Source: Bin87 sp963668585 (lineage in GTDB: Bacteria > Chloroflexota > Dehalococcoidia > Lucifugimonadales > UBA3495). Taken from it: a stretch of DNA of 64,000 bases. The stretch lies in the NCBI GenBank assembly GCA_963668585.1, contig OY764869.1, forward strand, positions 3,224,001 through 3,288,000. Reading direction: 5' to 3'. The notes below the pieces were generated by a model that was not told where the DNA came from, made no database searches, and worked only from the letters and a program-made list of their open reading frames with translations. Positions within the stretch are counted from its first letter, which is position 1; each line of letters begins with the position of its first letter. Below, piece after piece: positions 45,338 through 53,825 of the stretch. The translations under genes were made by a program, and so were the position numbers.

Positions 45338-46522
45338 TTACTTGGAGCCGTTGCCGTTGCGGAACGCGGGGATGACTTCCTTGCCGAACTTTTCGATAGA
45401 CTTCATCACCTTCTCATGGGGGATCGTCTCGGTCTGCATGATCAGCATAACCTGGTCAACGCCGATATCTTCGTACATCTGGCAGGTCTTGATGCAGGAC
45501 TCGGGGTTACCGGCGATGATGACGCCGCGTTCGGACAGGGTCTTGCCGTCTAGCTGGGCGATGGCGGCGCGGGCAGCGCCGGGGCCAGCGTCGAGGGACA
45601 GGCCGACATCCTGGGCCAACTGCTGGTGTTCTTCGTCGGACTGGCGGAGCCAGCGGCTGAAGTCGGCGGAAAGGTGGTCGGGAACTCCGCCCCAGGCCTC
45701 CAGCAATTCTTCATAGGCTCCGATGCGGCCGGCGATGTAGGGCTTGTCGGGGCCGAAGAAAGTCTTCATCGATTCGGCGGCAAGTTCCTTGGCGTAGTCG
45801 TCGTCATCGTCGCAGAAGCCGTGGACGTTGTTGCCCCAGAACTCGGTGATGAACTCACCGACGGGCTCGCAGTCCTTCAACGCGTCGCGGTAGATCTGCA
45901 CTTTTTCCTTGAGGACTTCCACCGCATAGGAAGCGGAGGACAGAACGCCGATACCCTTTTGAGCGGCCAGACGGAAACTGTCTTCAGAAGTGCAGGCCAG
46001 GTACATCCGGGGGTGCGGCTGCTGGAAGGGCTTGGGCAGGACGCGGCGCTTTGGAACACTCCAGTGCTCGCCCTCGTACTCGTACTCGTCGGAGGTCCAG
46101 ATCTTGGGCAGCATGTTGATAGATTCGTTCCACAGGCTGCGGGTATCCCGTGGGTCAATGCCCAGGCCGGTCTGCTCGTAGGCGTTGGAGCGGCCGGTTC
46201 CGACCTCGATGCGGCCGTCGGTGAGTTGGTCCAGCAGGGCGACGCGCTCGGCGACGCGGACGGGGTGGTGATAAGGAAGAATGCAGACGCCGTAGCCGAT
46301 GCGAATCTGCTTGGTGATGCGGCTGAGAGCGCCGAAGATGGCGTCTTGGGCGGGAGAGCCGGAGAAGCCGGTCAGGAAGTGGTGTTCCACGAACCAGAGG
46401 TTGTCGAACCCGACCTGGTCGGCCAACTCACACTGTTCCAATGTTTCTTTGTAGAGGGCGTTCCAATCAATTTCAGTTCCCTGAAAAGGACGCTGGCATT
46501 CATAAAGCAGGCCGAACTGCAT
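45338..46522 (-). CDS. LLM-class flavin-dependent oxidoreductase 2
   Basis: 394 aa luciferase-like monooxygenase. MQFGLLYECQ at the start, FDNLWFVEHHFL, YGVCILPYHHPVRVAERVALLDQLTDGRIEVGTGR and ERGVIIAGNPESC are family marks. It resembles the bacterial-luciferase/alkanal-monooxygenase side of the family more than its neighbour does. GAGGAG lies 7 nt before the ATG. Such enzymes oxidise aldehydes, sulfonates or other small organics with a reduced flavin. Substrate unknown. Confidence 0.9.
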   Translation of the reverse strand: MQFGLLYECQRPFQGTEIDWNALYKETLEQCELADQVGFDNLWFVEHHFLTGFSGSPAQDAIFGALSRITKQIRIGYGVCILPYHHPVRVAERVALLDQLTDGRIEVGTGRSNAYEQTGLGIDPRDTRSLWNESINMLPKIWTSDEYEYEGEHWSVPKRRVLPKPFQQPHPRMYLACTSEDSFRLAAQKGIGVLSSASYAVEVLKEKVQIYRDALKDCEPVGEFITEFWGNNVHGFCDDDDDYAKELAAESMKTFFGPDKPYIAGRIGAYEELLEAWGGVPDHLSADFSRWLRQSDEEHQQLAQDVGLSLDAGPGAARAAIAQLDGKTLSERGVIIAGNPESCIKTCQMYEDIGVDQVMLIMQTETIPHEKVMKSIEKFGKEVIPAFRNGNGSK

Positions 46523-46772
46523 GGTATTTCTCCTCTTCCGACGGTGTTTGGCGACGGGCGTATCCGGCGAACAATGAAGTGTTGACGGCCCTGCCAGACG
46601 CCACGAGCCACAGGCGCGAATTGTCCGGAGTATAGCGCATACAGTAATGGTTGGGAAATCAATTCTGCTTATGGTAGAGTTGCGCTATCATCGCCCCCTT
46701 GCCGGCAATGGCGATAGCGGGGATAATCCGCAAAAGGCCACACCAAGCGATACCAAACAGGAGATCCAGCCA

Positions 46773-48311
46773 ATGAAGTATGACGTGATCATCATCGGCG
46801 CCGGTTCGGCTGGGTGCACGATGGCGGCCCGCCTCACCGAAGACCCGAACCGTTCGGTGCTGGTGCTTGAGGCCGGGCCGGACTACCCCGATTTCGAGCT
46901 TTACCCTGACGATTTGAAGTATGGCTACGACCAGACGGCGTCGGCAGTAAACGCGCCGCACAACTGGACATTCTGGGCGCAGAACCCGGGCCAGGCCAAC
47001 CCCATGCCCGTGCCGCGCGGCCGGGTTGTGGGTGGATCGTCGGCGATCAACGGGCAGGTGCTGCTGCGGGGCGTGCCGGAGGACTACGACGCCTGGGCTG
47101 CGTTGGGAAACACCGAGTGGGGATTCACCGAGTGCCTGCCTTATTTCCGCAAGTTGGAAACCGACACCGACATCACAGACGACTTTCACGGCAATACCGG
47201 GCCCATACCGGTGCGACGTCACCGCCGGGAGGACTGGTTGCCGGCACAGGTTGCATTCTGGAATGCCTGCAGGTCCGAGGGATATCCCGACGACCCCGAC
47301 ATGAACCATCCGGATTCGGGCGGCGTCGGACCCATCCCGATGAATAACCCCAACGGCGTGCGCATGAGCACCTCGATCACCTATCTGCGAGAAGCGCGAC
47401 ACCGGTTGAACCTGACGATTCGCGCCAATGTGACCTGTCGCCGCATCATCTTCGAGGGCAAGAAGGCAGTGGGCGTCGAGGTCGAAAGCGGTGGTGACGT
47501 CTTTACCGTTGAGGGCGATGACATCATCCTGAGTTCGGGGTCCATTGGGTCGCCGCAACTGCTGATGCTCTCGGGCGTGGGGCCAGCTGACCATCTTCGC
47601 GAGATGGGGATTCCGGTGGTGCATGAACTGCCGGGCGTCGGGCAGAACCTGCGGGACCATCCCAACATCCGAGTGCCAGTGAAGGTCAAGGACGACTTCC
47701 CATTGGATCCGGCCGCGCCTCGCTCGCAGGTTGCCTTGCGCTATACCGCAACGGGCAGCCACCTGCGAAACGACATCCAGATCATGCAGTCGTCGTTCTC
47801 CTCTCCCATCGCCGGCGACCCGCTGGAAGCGGAAGGCATTCGCTTCACCTGTATCTTGGAGCTTGCGATCGGATCCGGCAATCTCAAGCTGGCGAGCACC
47901 GACCCGCACGAGCAGGTTGACCTCAATTACAATTACTTCCAGGAGGAGTTTGACCTGTCCCGGATGCGCGAGGCGGTGCGCCTGTGCGTCAACCTGCTGG
48001 ACAGCGATCACTATCGGGAAGTGGCCGACCAACTGCTCGACCCGCTGCCGGCAGACCTGGAAAGCGACGAGGCGCTGAACGACTGGCTCAAGCGAACTGT
48101 CAGCACTTCTCAGCACATCTCCGGAACCTGTAAGATTGGCACGCCAGATGATCCGATGGCGGTTGTTGACCAGCACTGTCGCGTGTATGGGTTGGAGAAT
48201 CTGCACGTCGCCGACGCATCGGTCATGCCGGACTGCATCCGCGCCAACACCAACTGCACCACTATCATGATCGCCGAGCGGAAAGCCGACTGGATCTGCG
48301 CCGGCGACTAG
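46773..48311 (+). CDS. GMC-family FAD oxidoreductase (choline/alcohol dehydrogenase type)
   Basis: 512 aa. The FAD motif IIIGAGSAGC is at 7-16, followed by LVLEAG, the GMC signature in PRGRVVGGSSAINGQV, LSSGSIGSPQLLMLSGVGP and the C-terminal active-site pair His (QHISGTCKIG) and Asn (RANTNCTT). It oxidises a primary alcohol, passing electrons to oxygen or another acceptor. CAGGAG lies 8 nt before the ATG at 46773, preferred over an upstream in-frame start at 46647. Substrate unknown. Confidence 0.93.
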   Translation: MKYDVIIIGAGSAGCTMAARLTEDPNRSVLVLEAGPDYPDFELYPDDLKYGYDQTASAVNAPHNWTFWAQNPGQANPMPVPRGRVVGGSSAINGQVLLRGVPEDYDAWAALGNTEWGFTECLPYFRKLETDTDITDDFHGNTGPIPVRRHRREDWLPAQVAFWNACRSEGYPDDPDMNHPDSGGVGPIPMNNPNGVRMSTSITYLREARHRLNLTIRANVTCRRIIFEGKKAVGVEVESGGDVFTVEGDDIILSSGSIGSPQLLMLSGVGPADHLREMGIPVVHELPGVGQNLRDHPNIRVPVKVKDDFPLDPAAPRSQVALRYTATGSHLRNDIQIMQSSFSSPIAGDPLEAEGIRFTCILELAIGSGNLKLASTDPHEQVDLNYNYFQEEFDLSRMREAVRLCVNLLDSDHYREVADQLLDPLPADLESDEALNDWLKRTVSTSQHISGTCKIGTPDDPMAVVDQHCRVYGLENLHVADASVMPDCIRANTNCTTIMIAERKADWICAGD

Positions 48312-48340
48312 AGCAACAAAATCACGGGGGGCCAAATAAC

Positions 48341-49120
48341 ATGACCACCACAGTCAGAGAAGTACACGTCTACACCAACCCTGGTTGATTCAGCTGCCGG
48401 ACGCTGGAGGAATTCCTCGCGTCCAACGGTGTTCAGTATGAACACCACGACCTGCTGACCGACGACGCAGCCCGTGAGGATCTCAAATCGCGCGGCGTGC
48501 TGTCCGCGCCGGTTACCATCATAGATGGGACCGAAGTCATCATTGGGTACTATCCCAAGAAGCTCATTCCGGCGCTGGGACTCGAGGACGCTCCGATTGA
48601 CCTTTCGGGTCGCACTGCCTGGCTGGCCGACAAATACCGCGTGATCCTGGACGCCGCCGTGCGGGCCACGCTGGAACTGTCGGAGGAACAACTGGCTCAG
48701 CCGGTGCAGTGGCGTCCCGAGATGTTACGGGATACCCTGGTGCACATCGTATCCTTCCCCGAACTTGCGTACACTAGCCGCACCCGCGGCTCCATGAGTT
48801 CGGAGGATATGCAGGCCTGTCGCGCAAGTCTGGCGCACCTGGTGAAGCCGCAGGATATCGCCGACTACGCCAACGGCGTCGCCGATGGACTCGTGGCGTT
48901 CCTGAACAGCGGGGACACCGAGGGGTTTGACCGCGTGGTGCCGGCGCACTACGGCGGCGAGGTAACCGTGCTGGAACTCCTGAACATCATCCTCAGCCAC
49001 AGCACGCACCACCTGAAGCAGGTGTACTGGTTCGTGGACACCAACTTGGGTCAGCCGGCGAAAACTCCTGCTACCGAGGATGACATGGACGGCATCTTCA
49101 CGCCGGCTCAGCTTATCTAG
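48341..49120 (+). CDS. Probable selenoprotein: glutaredoxin domain (UxxC) fused to a DinB-like domain
   Basis: 259 aa if TGA at 48386-48388 is read as selenocysteine. Residues 1-80 are a glutaredoxin/NrdH-type thioredoxin fold: VHVYTNPG, then TGA at codon 16, then FSCRTLEEFL, so TGA replaces the first Cys of the CxxC centre and Cys19 is retained; the cis-Pro (A56-P57 in SAPVTIIDG) and GYYPKKLIPAL helix follow intact. Residues about 90-235 form a four-helix DinB-like domain with potential metal-ligand His135, His220 and His223/224 in LSHSTHHLKQVYW. GGGG-type purines precede the ATG at 48341. The reading frame continues undamaged after the TGA. The alternative is a nonsense mutation, or a shorter product from GTG 48497. 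Confidence 0.8.
48399..48424 (+). promoter_or_regulatory. SECIS-like stem-loop downstream of the in-frame TGA
   Basis: GGACGC (48399-48404) pairs perfectly with GCGTCC (48419-48424). Inside, either GAGG/CCTC with an AATT loop and a bulged TG, or GGA/TCC with the loop GGAAT, can form. The apex is 22-25 nt after the TGA, inside the range usual for bacterial SECIS elements, and the second fold puts G at the loop start as those elements require. It lies within the coding sequence. Confidence 0.6.
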
Positions 49121-49148
49121 CCCGCGCCGACCCGAGGGTTGAAGGACT

Positions 49149-50111
49149 ATGGCAGAACCACTGATTACGCTGGACGAGATGCCCGAAACCCGGGTGATCA
49201 TTGCCGGCTGGCGTCGTCAGTGGTCTGACGGTGGCAACATATCCAGCGGTATGCCCAGGTGGCTGATCGACAAACTGTCGGCGCGCCGGATCGGGCGCAT
49301 GACGGACGAAGTCTCACGGATGTGCTTCCCGTTCCAGGTGGCAGGCACGCACGACCTCTACCGCCCCCGCGCTGCGTTCAACGAAGGCCTGCCCAGCAGG
49401 CCGATGCAGTGGGACAATGGGTTCTGGTACGCCGGTGACGGTCTGGTGATATTCCTGGGAATCGAACCGTGGTATCGCATCGACCTGTATGGCGACGCGT
49501 TCTTCGAGGCAGTCGCCTCGCTGGGCAACCCCAAGGTCGCGGCTGTGGAAGGCTACAACGGCCCCGCGCCGCCAGAGTTGGAACGGCGAATTTCGTGCGT
49601 GTACAGCAAAGCGTCCATGGCCGACGAACTGCGCCAGCACGGGATGCTGTTCTCTAGCTACGGTTCGCAGCAACGGCAGGGACCCACTGTGGGAATGGCC
49701 ATGGTGAGCTTGGCGCATTACCAGCATCCGGATGTTGAGATGGTGCGGGTAGGCGCGATGGCTCCGATGTTTCCGTTCAGCGGAAGCAGTGGCGGCCAAT
49801 TGGGAATCACTACCGATCACCGCGCTTTCTTCGATATCATGCGGCGACTGCGAGCGCTGTATTCGCTGGACATTGACCTGTCGGACTTGAGACCCCGATA
49901 TGAAGAGGAGGCAACCAGGCTGCAGGAGTCGTTGGACCGGGTTGCCCAAAGGAACGAGGAGGCTCGCCGGTACATCGAACGCGTCCGGAACGACCATAAC
50001 TTCCTGTCCTTCGAAGAACCGGTGGAGTTGTCGCCGGGGATTGAAGGCACGCTGGCCGACATCCTGGGACAATTCGATGCGCCCGGAGACGATCCTGAAC
50101 CAACCGGCTGA
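49149..50111 (+). CDS. PAC2-family protein
   Basis: 320 aa, named by resemblance to the proteasome-assembly-chaperone-2 family found in many actinobacteria and archaea. RVIIAGWRRQWSDGG at the start, LVIFLGIEPWYR, VAAVEGYNGPAPP and a GMAMVSLAHYQ segment form the domain; the C-terminal 70 residues (about 240-300) are a charged coiled coil, RYEEEATRLQES. Function in bacteria is poorly known. ATG 49149 lies 28 nt after the selenoprotein-like gene and may be cotranscribed with it. Confidence 0.75.
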   Translation: MAEPLITLDEMPETRVIIAGWRRQWSDGGNISSGMPRWLIDKLSARRIGRMTDEVSRMCFPFQVAGTHDLYRPRAAFNEGLPSRPMQWDNGFWYAGDGLVIFLGIEPWYRIDLYGDAFFEAVASLGNPKVAAVEGYNGPAPPELERRISCVYSKASMADELRQHGMLFSSYGSQQRQGPTVGMAMVSLAHYQHPDVEMVRVGAMAPMFPFSGSSGGQLGITTDHRAFFDIMRRLRALYSLDIDLSDLRPRYEEEATRLQESLDRVAQRNEEARRYIERVRNDHNFLSFEEPVELSPGIEGTLADILGQFDAPGDDPEPTG

Positions 50112-50139
50112 AGGACTCTGCATCGGCGTCGACCAAAAC

Positions 50140-50167
50140 GAGGGGCGGGTTTGAAACCCGCCCCTTC
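50140..50167. repeat. Palindromic repeat R1, subfamily A, copy 4
   Basis: Core arms AGGGGCGGGTTT and AAACCCGCCCCT, with the outer bases degenerate. It lies between convergent PAC2 and VOC genes. Confidence 0.75.
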
Positions 50168-50188
50168 AAGTTGCCGTTTGGACCGGAA

Positions 50189-50638
50189 CTAGTCGATAGC
50201 CAGCACGGTGTTCTCACGGCCTTCACGCCGCATTTCGGCGAGACCCTCTTCGGGGGTATCGAACTTGTCGTAGTAGAACTCGATACCGTTGCCGTCCGGA
50301 TCCTCGAAATAGACACTGCCGGTCATGCCGTGGTCGGTGGTACGGTCAACCTTGATATCGTTCTCGATCAAGCTGTGGTATAGGTCGCGGAGGGAATCAA
50401 AGTCCTCCACCTGCACCGCGAAATGGTTTAGGCCGATGTTGCCCTTGCGAGTGGCAGGGGAATCGTCGGATGCCTGGAACAGCGCGAGGTCGTGATGAAT
50501 CTCGCCGCAGGTCAGGAACGTCGCGGTGGGACGCTGAACCGCGATCTGGAAACCGAGGATCTCGGTGTAGAACTTGGTGGACGCAGCAACGTCAGAGACG
50601 TTGATCACCAAGTGACCTACTTGCTTGGGTCTGACCAT
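50189..50638 (-). CDS. VOC-superfamily (glyoxalase/dioxygenase-type) protein
   Basis: 149 aa. KQVGHLVINVSDVAASTKFYTEILGF opens the first beta-alpha-beta unit, and IGLNHFAVQVEDFDSLRD plus GSVYFEDPDGNGIEFYYD complete the second. His9 and His at GLNHF, with the Glu of IEFYY, are the usual metal ligands, consistent with an extradiol-dioxygenase-like fold. The ATG at 50638 follows AAAGGAG with a 7-nt spacer. Substrate unknown. Confidence 0.88.
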   Translation of the reverse strand: MVRPKQVGHLVINVSDVAASTKFYTEILGFQIAVQRPTATFLTCGEIHHDLALFQASDDSPATRKGNIGLNHFAVQVEDFDSLRDLYHSLIENDIKVDRTTDHGMTGSVYFEDPDGNGIEFYYDKFDTPEEGLAEMRREGRENTVLAID

Positions 50639-50732
50639 TTTGTTACTCCTTTCGCAAATGAGATGGGCGCCTGTTGCACGGTAATATACGACAGTTGGCG
50701 TCTGTGGGCAAGAATCCGGCAAGCACTCCCGG

Positions 50733-51968
50733 CTAGATTTGGTCCATACGACGCACCATGGGGCGATAGAGCCAACCGGACACCGATATGACCAGCAACA
50801 CCGCGGCGCCACTGCTGATGGCGATGGACCAGCCGTAAAGCTGGGCCAGCCCGGTCAGAGGCCACGCACCGAGGAAGTGAAACACCGGGGCCAACTGCAT
50901 CATGGCCATCATGCGACCACGCATCTCGGGCGCCGTGGTGAGTTGCATGATTGAACTGGATACTGGCCAAAAACCGCCGATGCTGGTGGAGCCTACCATG
51001 GCGACCAAAACGCAGCCCGCCCAGAACCACGGCGTCCAGGCCATCACCATCAGGCTGACGCAGCACAGGGTCACCTCCAGGTACATCAGCATGCCTTTGT
51101 TCTTGCGGTCACCCCAACTGGCCACAACGATTGAACCCGCGAAGGCCCCGGCGCCGCGGGCCATCATGAAAATACCGGTCTGCGTGCCGTTCAGCTTCAG
51201 GAACTCCTGGGTGAAACCGACCACCACCTGCATGTACGCCATCCCGAAGAATCCGAAGGACGCGGACATGAGGATGAGAACCGCAGCCATCGGCGTGCGA
51301 ATGGCGTGGGAGAACCCGCCGATAAGATCGCTCACCGGCGACGAGTTTCGGCGGGTAACGGTGGCGGGATTGTGCATAACCAACAGAAAGGCAATGCCCA
51401 ACAGGTAGCTGGCGCCGTTGATCATGATGGCCGCCCAGGTGTCGATGTGATCAATCGCCCAGCCACCGACCAGGGGGCCGATCATATTGCCGATCTGCCC
51501 GATGGACGTGTGCAACGCGACGGCGTTCATCATGTCCTCGCGGGGCACCAGGTCCGCGGCCAGGGCGAAGCGCGCGGGCATCTGCACCGCCATCAAACCG
51601 CCCAGTATGAACACCACCGCGTACACATGCCAGATCTGCGCCAGGCCGGTCAGGGCCAGAAATGCCAGAGCCAGGGTGATTGCGGCGTTGCCCAGGACGC
51701 AAAATATAAGGAACAACTTGCGGTTGACGCGGTCCGCGATCACGCCACCTATGAAGGTGAAGATCAGGTTGGATACACCGAAGATGCTGACCGCTAAGCC
51801 CAGGGAGGTTTTTTCGCCGGTAAGATCGAAAATCAGCCATCCGATTCCGAGAAACTGGATTCCCTGGCCAAAGGACTGAACTCCGATGTTCAGAAAGAAC
51901 CACCGGAAATCCCGGTGGCGGAGGGCGGAAAAGGTGCTGAGCCGGCCAGCGATGGCAGCGGCGGACAT
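50733..51968 (-). CDS. MFS transporter (MFS_3 / EntS-like)
   Basis: 411 aa with about 12 helices. FSALRHRDFRWFFLNIGVQSFGQGIQF and the loop GGVIADRVNRKLFLIFC are typical of the MFS_3 exporters, as is GPLVGGWAIDHI. It starts 5 nt after the HAD gene stop, so the two are cotranscribed. Direction is probably efflux by family analogy; substrate unknown. Confidence 0.9.
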   Translation of the reverse strand: MSAAAIAGRLSTFSALRHRDFRWFFLNIGVQSFGQGIQFLGIGWLIFDLTGEKTSLGLAVSIFGVSNLIFTFIGGVIADRVNRKLFLIFCVLGNAAITLALAFLALTGLAQIWHVYAVVFILGGLMAVQMPARFALAADLVPREDMMNAVALHTSIGQIGNMIGPLVGGWAIDHIDTWAAIMINGASYLLGIAFLLVMHNPATVTRRNSSPVSDLIGGFSHAIRTPMAAVLILMSASFGFFGMAYMQVVVGFTQEFLKLNGTQTGIFMMARGAGAFAGSIVVASWGDRKNKGMLMYLEVTLCCVSLMVMAWTPWFWAGCVLVAMVGSTSIGGFWPVSSSIMQLTTAPEMRGRMMAMMQLAPVFHFLGAWPLTGLAQLYGWSIAISSGAAVLLVISVSGWLYRPMVRRMDQI

Positions 51969-51973
51969 GGCAG

Positions 51974-52699
51974 CTACGCGGAATCCATATCAGAAAGCAA
52001 CCTGTCAGCCAACTCGATGAAATCGCTTACCTCAAAATCGGGAAGATATGAAGACTCTTCGTTGGGCAACCCGTAGCGGTTGACGTAGCCGGCGCGAAAG
52101 CCGCAAGCGCGGGCGCCCGTGATGTCGAAGGAATGGGCTGCGACCATCATGATTTCGCCAGGTGATTTGTCCAGCATGCGGGCGGCGGTGCGGTAAACGG
52201 CGGGATGCGGTTTGAACGAACCGGCGTGTTCGACCGAGATTATGTCATCAAACGACACGTCGATGTTGTTGTGTACCAGATGCTCAAGGTACGCCTGCTC
52301 TCCGTTGGAGAGGGCGACCAGGCGATAGCGCCCGCTGTCTGCAAGTCGCTTCAGACCGGCGACTCCGTCGTCATAAGGGCGCAGGTCATCGTAAACGCGC
52401 ATGAACTCCGCCACCCTCGGGTAGTCGAACTCGACGTCGTGCATCCGCAGGCAATAGATCAACGAACGGCGGCACGTTTCGAGATACCCGCTATGCCCCA
52501 GCATAAACAGGTTGTCCTGGTACTGCTCGATGCGCTGGCGACCCCGCCAATCGGCCCAGAGTTCTTCGCCGGTCACGGTGGATCCACATTGTTTGAGGAA
52601 TTTATCGGTGGGTCCGATCAGACTGCCGCCCAGGTCCAACACGGTGCCAAACATATCGAATGCCAGGGTGTTGACGTGGGCGATGGGGTTGTCGGGCAT
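51974..52699 (-). CDS. HAD-superfamily hydrolase, haloacid dehalogenase type II-like
   Basis: 241 aa. Motif I FDMFGTVLD with the nucleophile Asp15, motif II VALSNGE, motif III Lys in SFKPHPAVY and motif IV MVAAHSFDITGARACGF. AFDMFGTV and HSFD...A.A.GF match L-2-haloacid dehalogenases, which remove halide by ester formation on Asp; phosphatase activity is the alternative. First gene of a two-gene unit with an MFS carrier. Confidence 0.88.
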   Translation of the reverse strand: MPDNPIAHVNTLAFDMFGTVLDLGGSLIGPTDKFLKQCGSTVTGEELWADWRGRQRIEQYQDNLFMLGHSGYLETCRRSLIYCLRMHDVEFDYPRVAEFMRVYDDLRPYDDGVAGLKRLADSGRYRLVALSNGEQAYLEHLVHNNIDVSFDDIISVEHAGSFKPHPAVYRTAARMLDKSPGEIMMVAAHSFDITGARACGFRAGYVNRYGLPNEESSYLPDFEVSDFIELADRLLSDMDSA

Positions 52700-52781
52700 T
52701 GGGTTTTCTCCGTGTGAAGTACGGTTGAGCCGGAGCAGGCGGCACGCGGATGCATTCCGGACATCCGCAGTGGCCGCGCAA

Positions 52782-53024
52782 TTAATCGGATGGTTTGATG
52801 TTATCGATATTGGTTTGGTCGATGTTGATCTGGCGTTTTACGCTATCGAAATACACAATCAGCCAAGTAGCCGGGCCAACCGTCCGTTTTTCGCGAACTT
52901 CGCCCACATCCCCCGACGTTATGCTGCGCACCGAGGACCCTACGGGGGAGGCCATGACTTCCCGAACTTCAAAGTCGGCGACGGCTTCGACTTTCATTCC
53001 CTTTTCGTACAGGTCAAAACTCAT
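52782..53024 (-). CDS. Small 80-aa beta-rich protein, unknown
   Basis: 80 aa from the ATG at 53024, which follows TAGGAGGT with ideal spacing; longer in-frame extensions lack such a site. The sequence alternates short beta strands: VEAVADFEVREV, then SITSGDVGEVREKRTVGPAT, then WLIVYFDS, which looks like an SH3/KOW-type barrel, a common fold of small binding proteins. No family recognised. It stands alone between HAD and cupin genes. Confidence 0.72.
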   Translation of the reverse strand: MSFDLYEKGMKVEAVADFEVREVMASPVGSSVRSITSGDVGEVREKRTVGPATWLIVYFDSVKRQINIDQTNIDNIKPSD

Positions 53025-53388
53025 CGGGATACCTCCTAAGTGCGCGGCGCGTACCGCAAGGTACGCACGGGATGATTGGCGTTGCAGTGTACGGGTAGCA
53101 TGTGGGAGTGTCAACGAACGGCGAACTGCGTCCGGTGGCAATTCGAAGGTAGGTGCAAAAGGACCCAACTGCGCGCCACGCCTGCTCACCCGGTGCCCGC
53201 GCAAGCTTGGGTAAGTTCCGCAATATCCAGCGACGGACACACGATGATTCGCAAAGGTCGTCCCTTTTTGTCAGGACAACCGGACGAACTCGTCGGCGTC
53301 GGCACTCACTGGACTGCGCAGCCGGGCGGGGGTATGATTGACGCGGCGAACGGGCCACCGCAACACTCTCTGGAGGTACACCAAACCC

Positions 53389-53748
53389 ATGAAAATCGTA
53401 AAGATGTCGCAAGTCGAAAAGACTGAAGGGACGGCGCCGTTGTTCACCGGACCCGTGGGTCGGCAGGCGATTCTGGACCCCGACGACAGCAACAACTTCA
53501 ACTTTGGCATCGTCCACTTCGGCGCCGGCGTGCGCAACAAGTTCCATACCCATAGCGGCGACCAGATCCTGATCGTCACCGAGGGAACCGGCATCGTCGC
53601 CACGCGCGACGAGGAAGTCTCGGTCACCGAAGGAGACGTCGCCATCATCCCGGCCGGTGAGGACCACTGGCACGGCTCCCGCGAGACCGCGATGTCCCAC
53701 ATCACCATCACTGTGAAGGGCAGCCAGACGCAGCAAAACGAAGACTAA
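53389..53748 (+). CDS. Cupin-domain protein
   Basis: 119 aa single cupin. FGAGVRNKFHTHSGDQILIVTEGTG holds motif 1 with its HxH pair, and EGDVAIIPAGEDHWHG motif 2 with His, so a complete metal site is present, unlike the cupin at 30413. GGAGGT (53372-53377) lies 11 nt before the ATG. An R1 palindrome followed by a T-run ends the gene. Function may be metal-dependent small-molecule conversion or sensing; unknown. Confidence 0.88.
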   Translation: MKIVKMSQVEKTEGTAPLFTGPVGRQAILDPDDSNNFNFGIVHFGAGVRNKFHTHSGDQILIVTEGTGIVATRDEEVSVTEGDVAIIPAGEDHWHGSRETAMSHITITVKGSQTQQNED

Positions 53749-53771
53749 TCGCGTTTCGCAACCCAAACTGC

Positions 53772-53799
53772 GTAGGGGCGAATGAACATTCGCCCCTAC
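53772..53799. repeat. Palindromic repeat R1, subfamily B, copy 2, acting as terminator
   Basis: Perfect 13-bp arms GTAGGGGCGAATG and CATTCGCCCCTAC around AA, followed by ATTTTTTG. For the cupin gene this is a textbook intrinsic terminator; it also lies at the 3' end of the convergent MFS gene. Confidence 0.85.
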
Positions 53800-53825
53800 A
53801 TTTTTTGTTTGTGTCTCGACCGCGT

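Noticed and set aside
46659..48335. 558-codon minus-strand frame opposite the GMC oxidoreductase
   Set aside because: The plus strand has complete GMC motifs; the antisense product shows no domain.
48497..49120. Treating the DinB-like part alone as the gene from GTG 48497
   Set aside because: It would begin in the middle of the glutaredoxin fold; the upstream 51 codons match the fold apart from the TGA.
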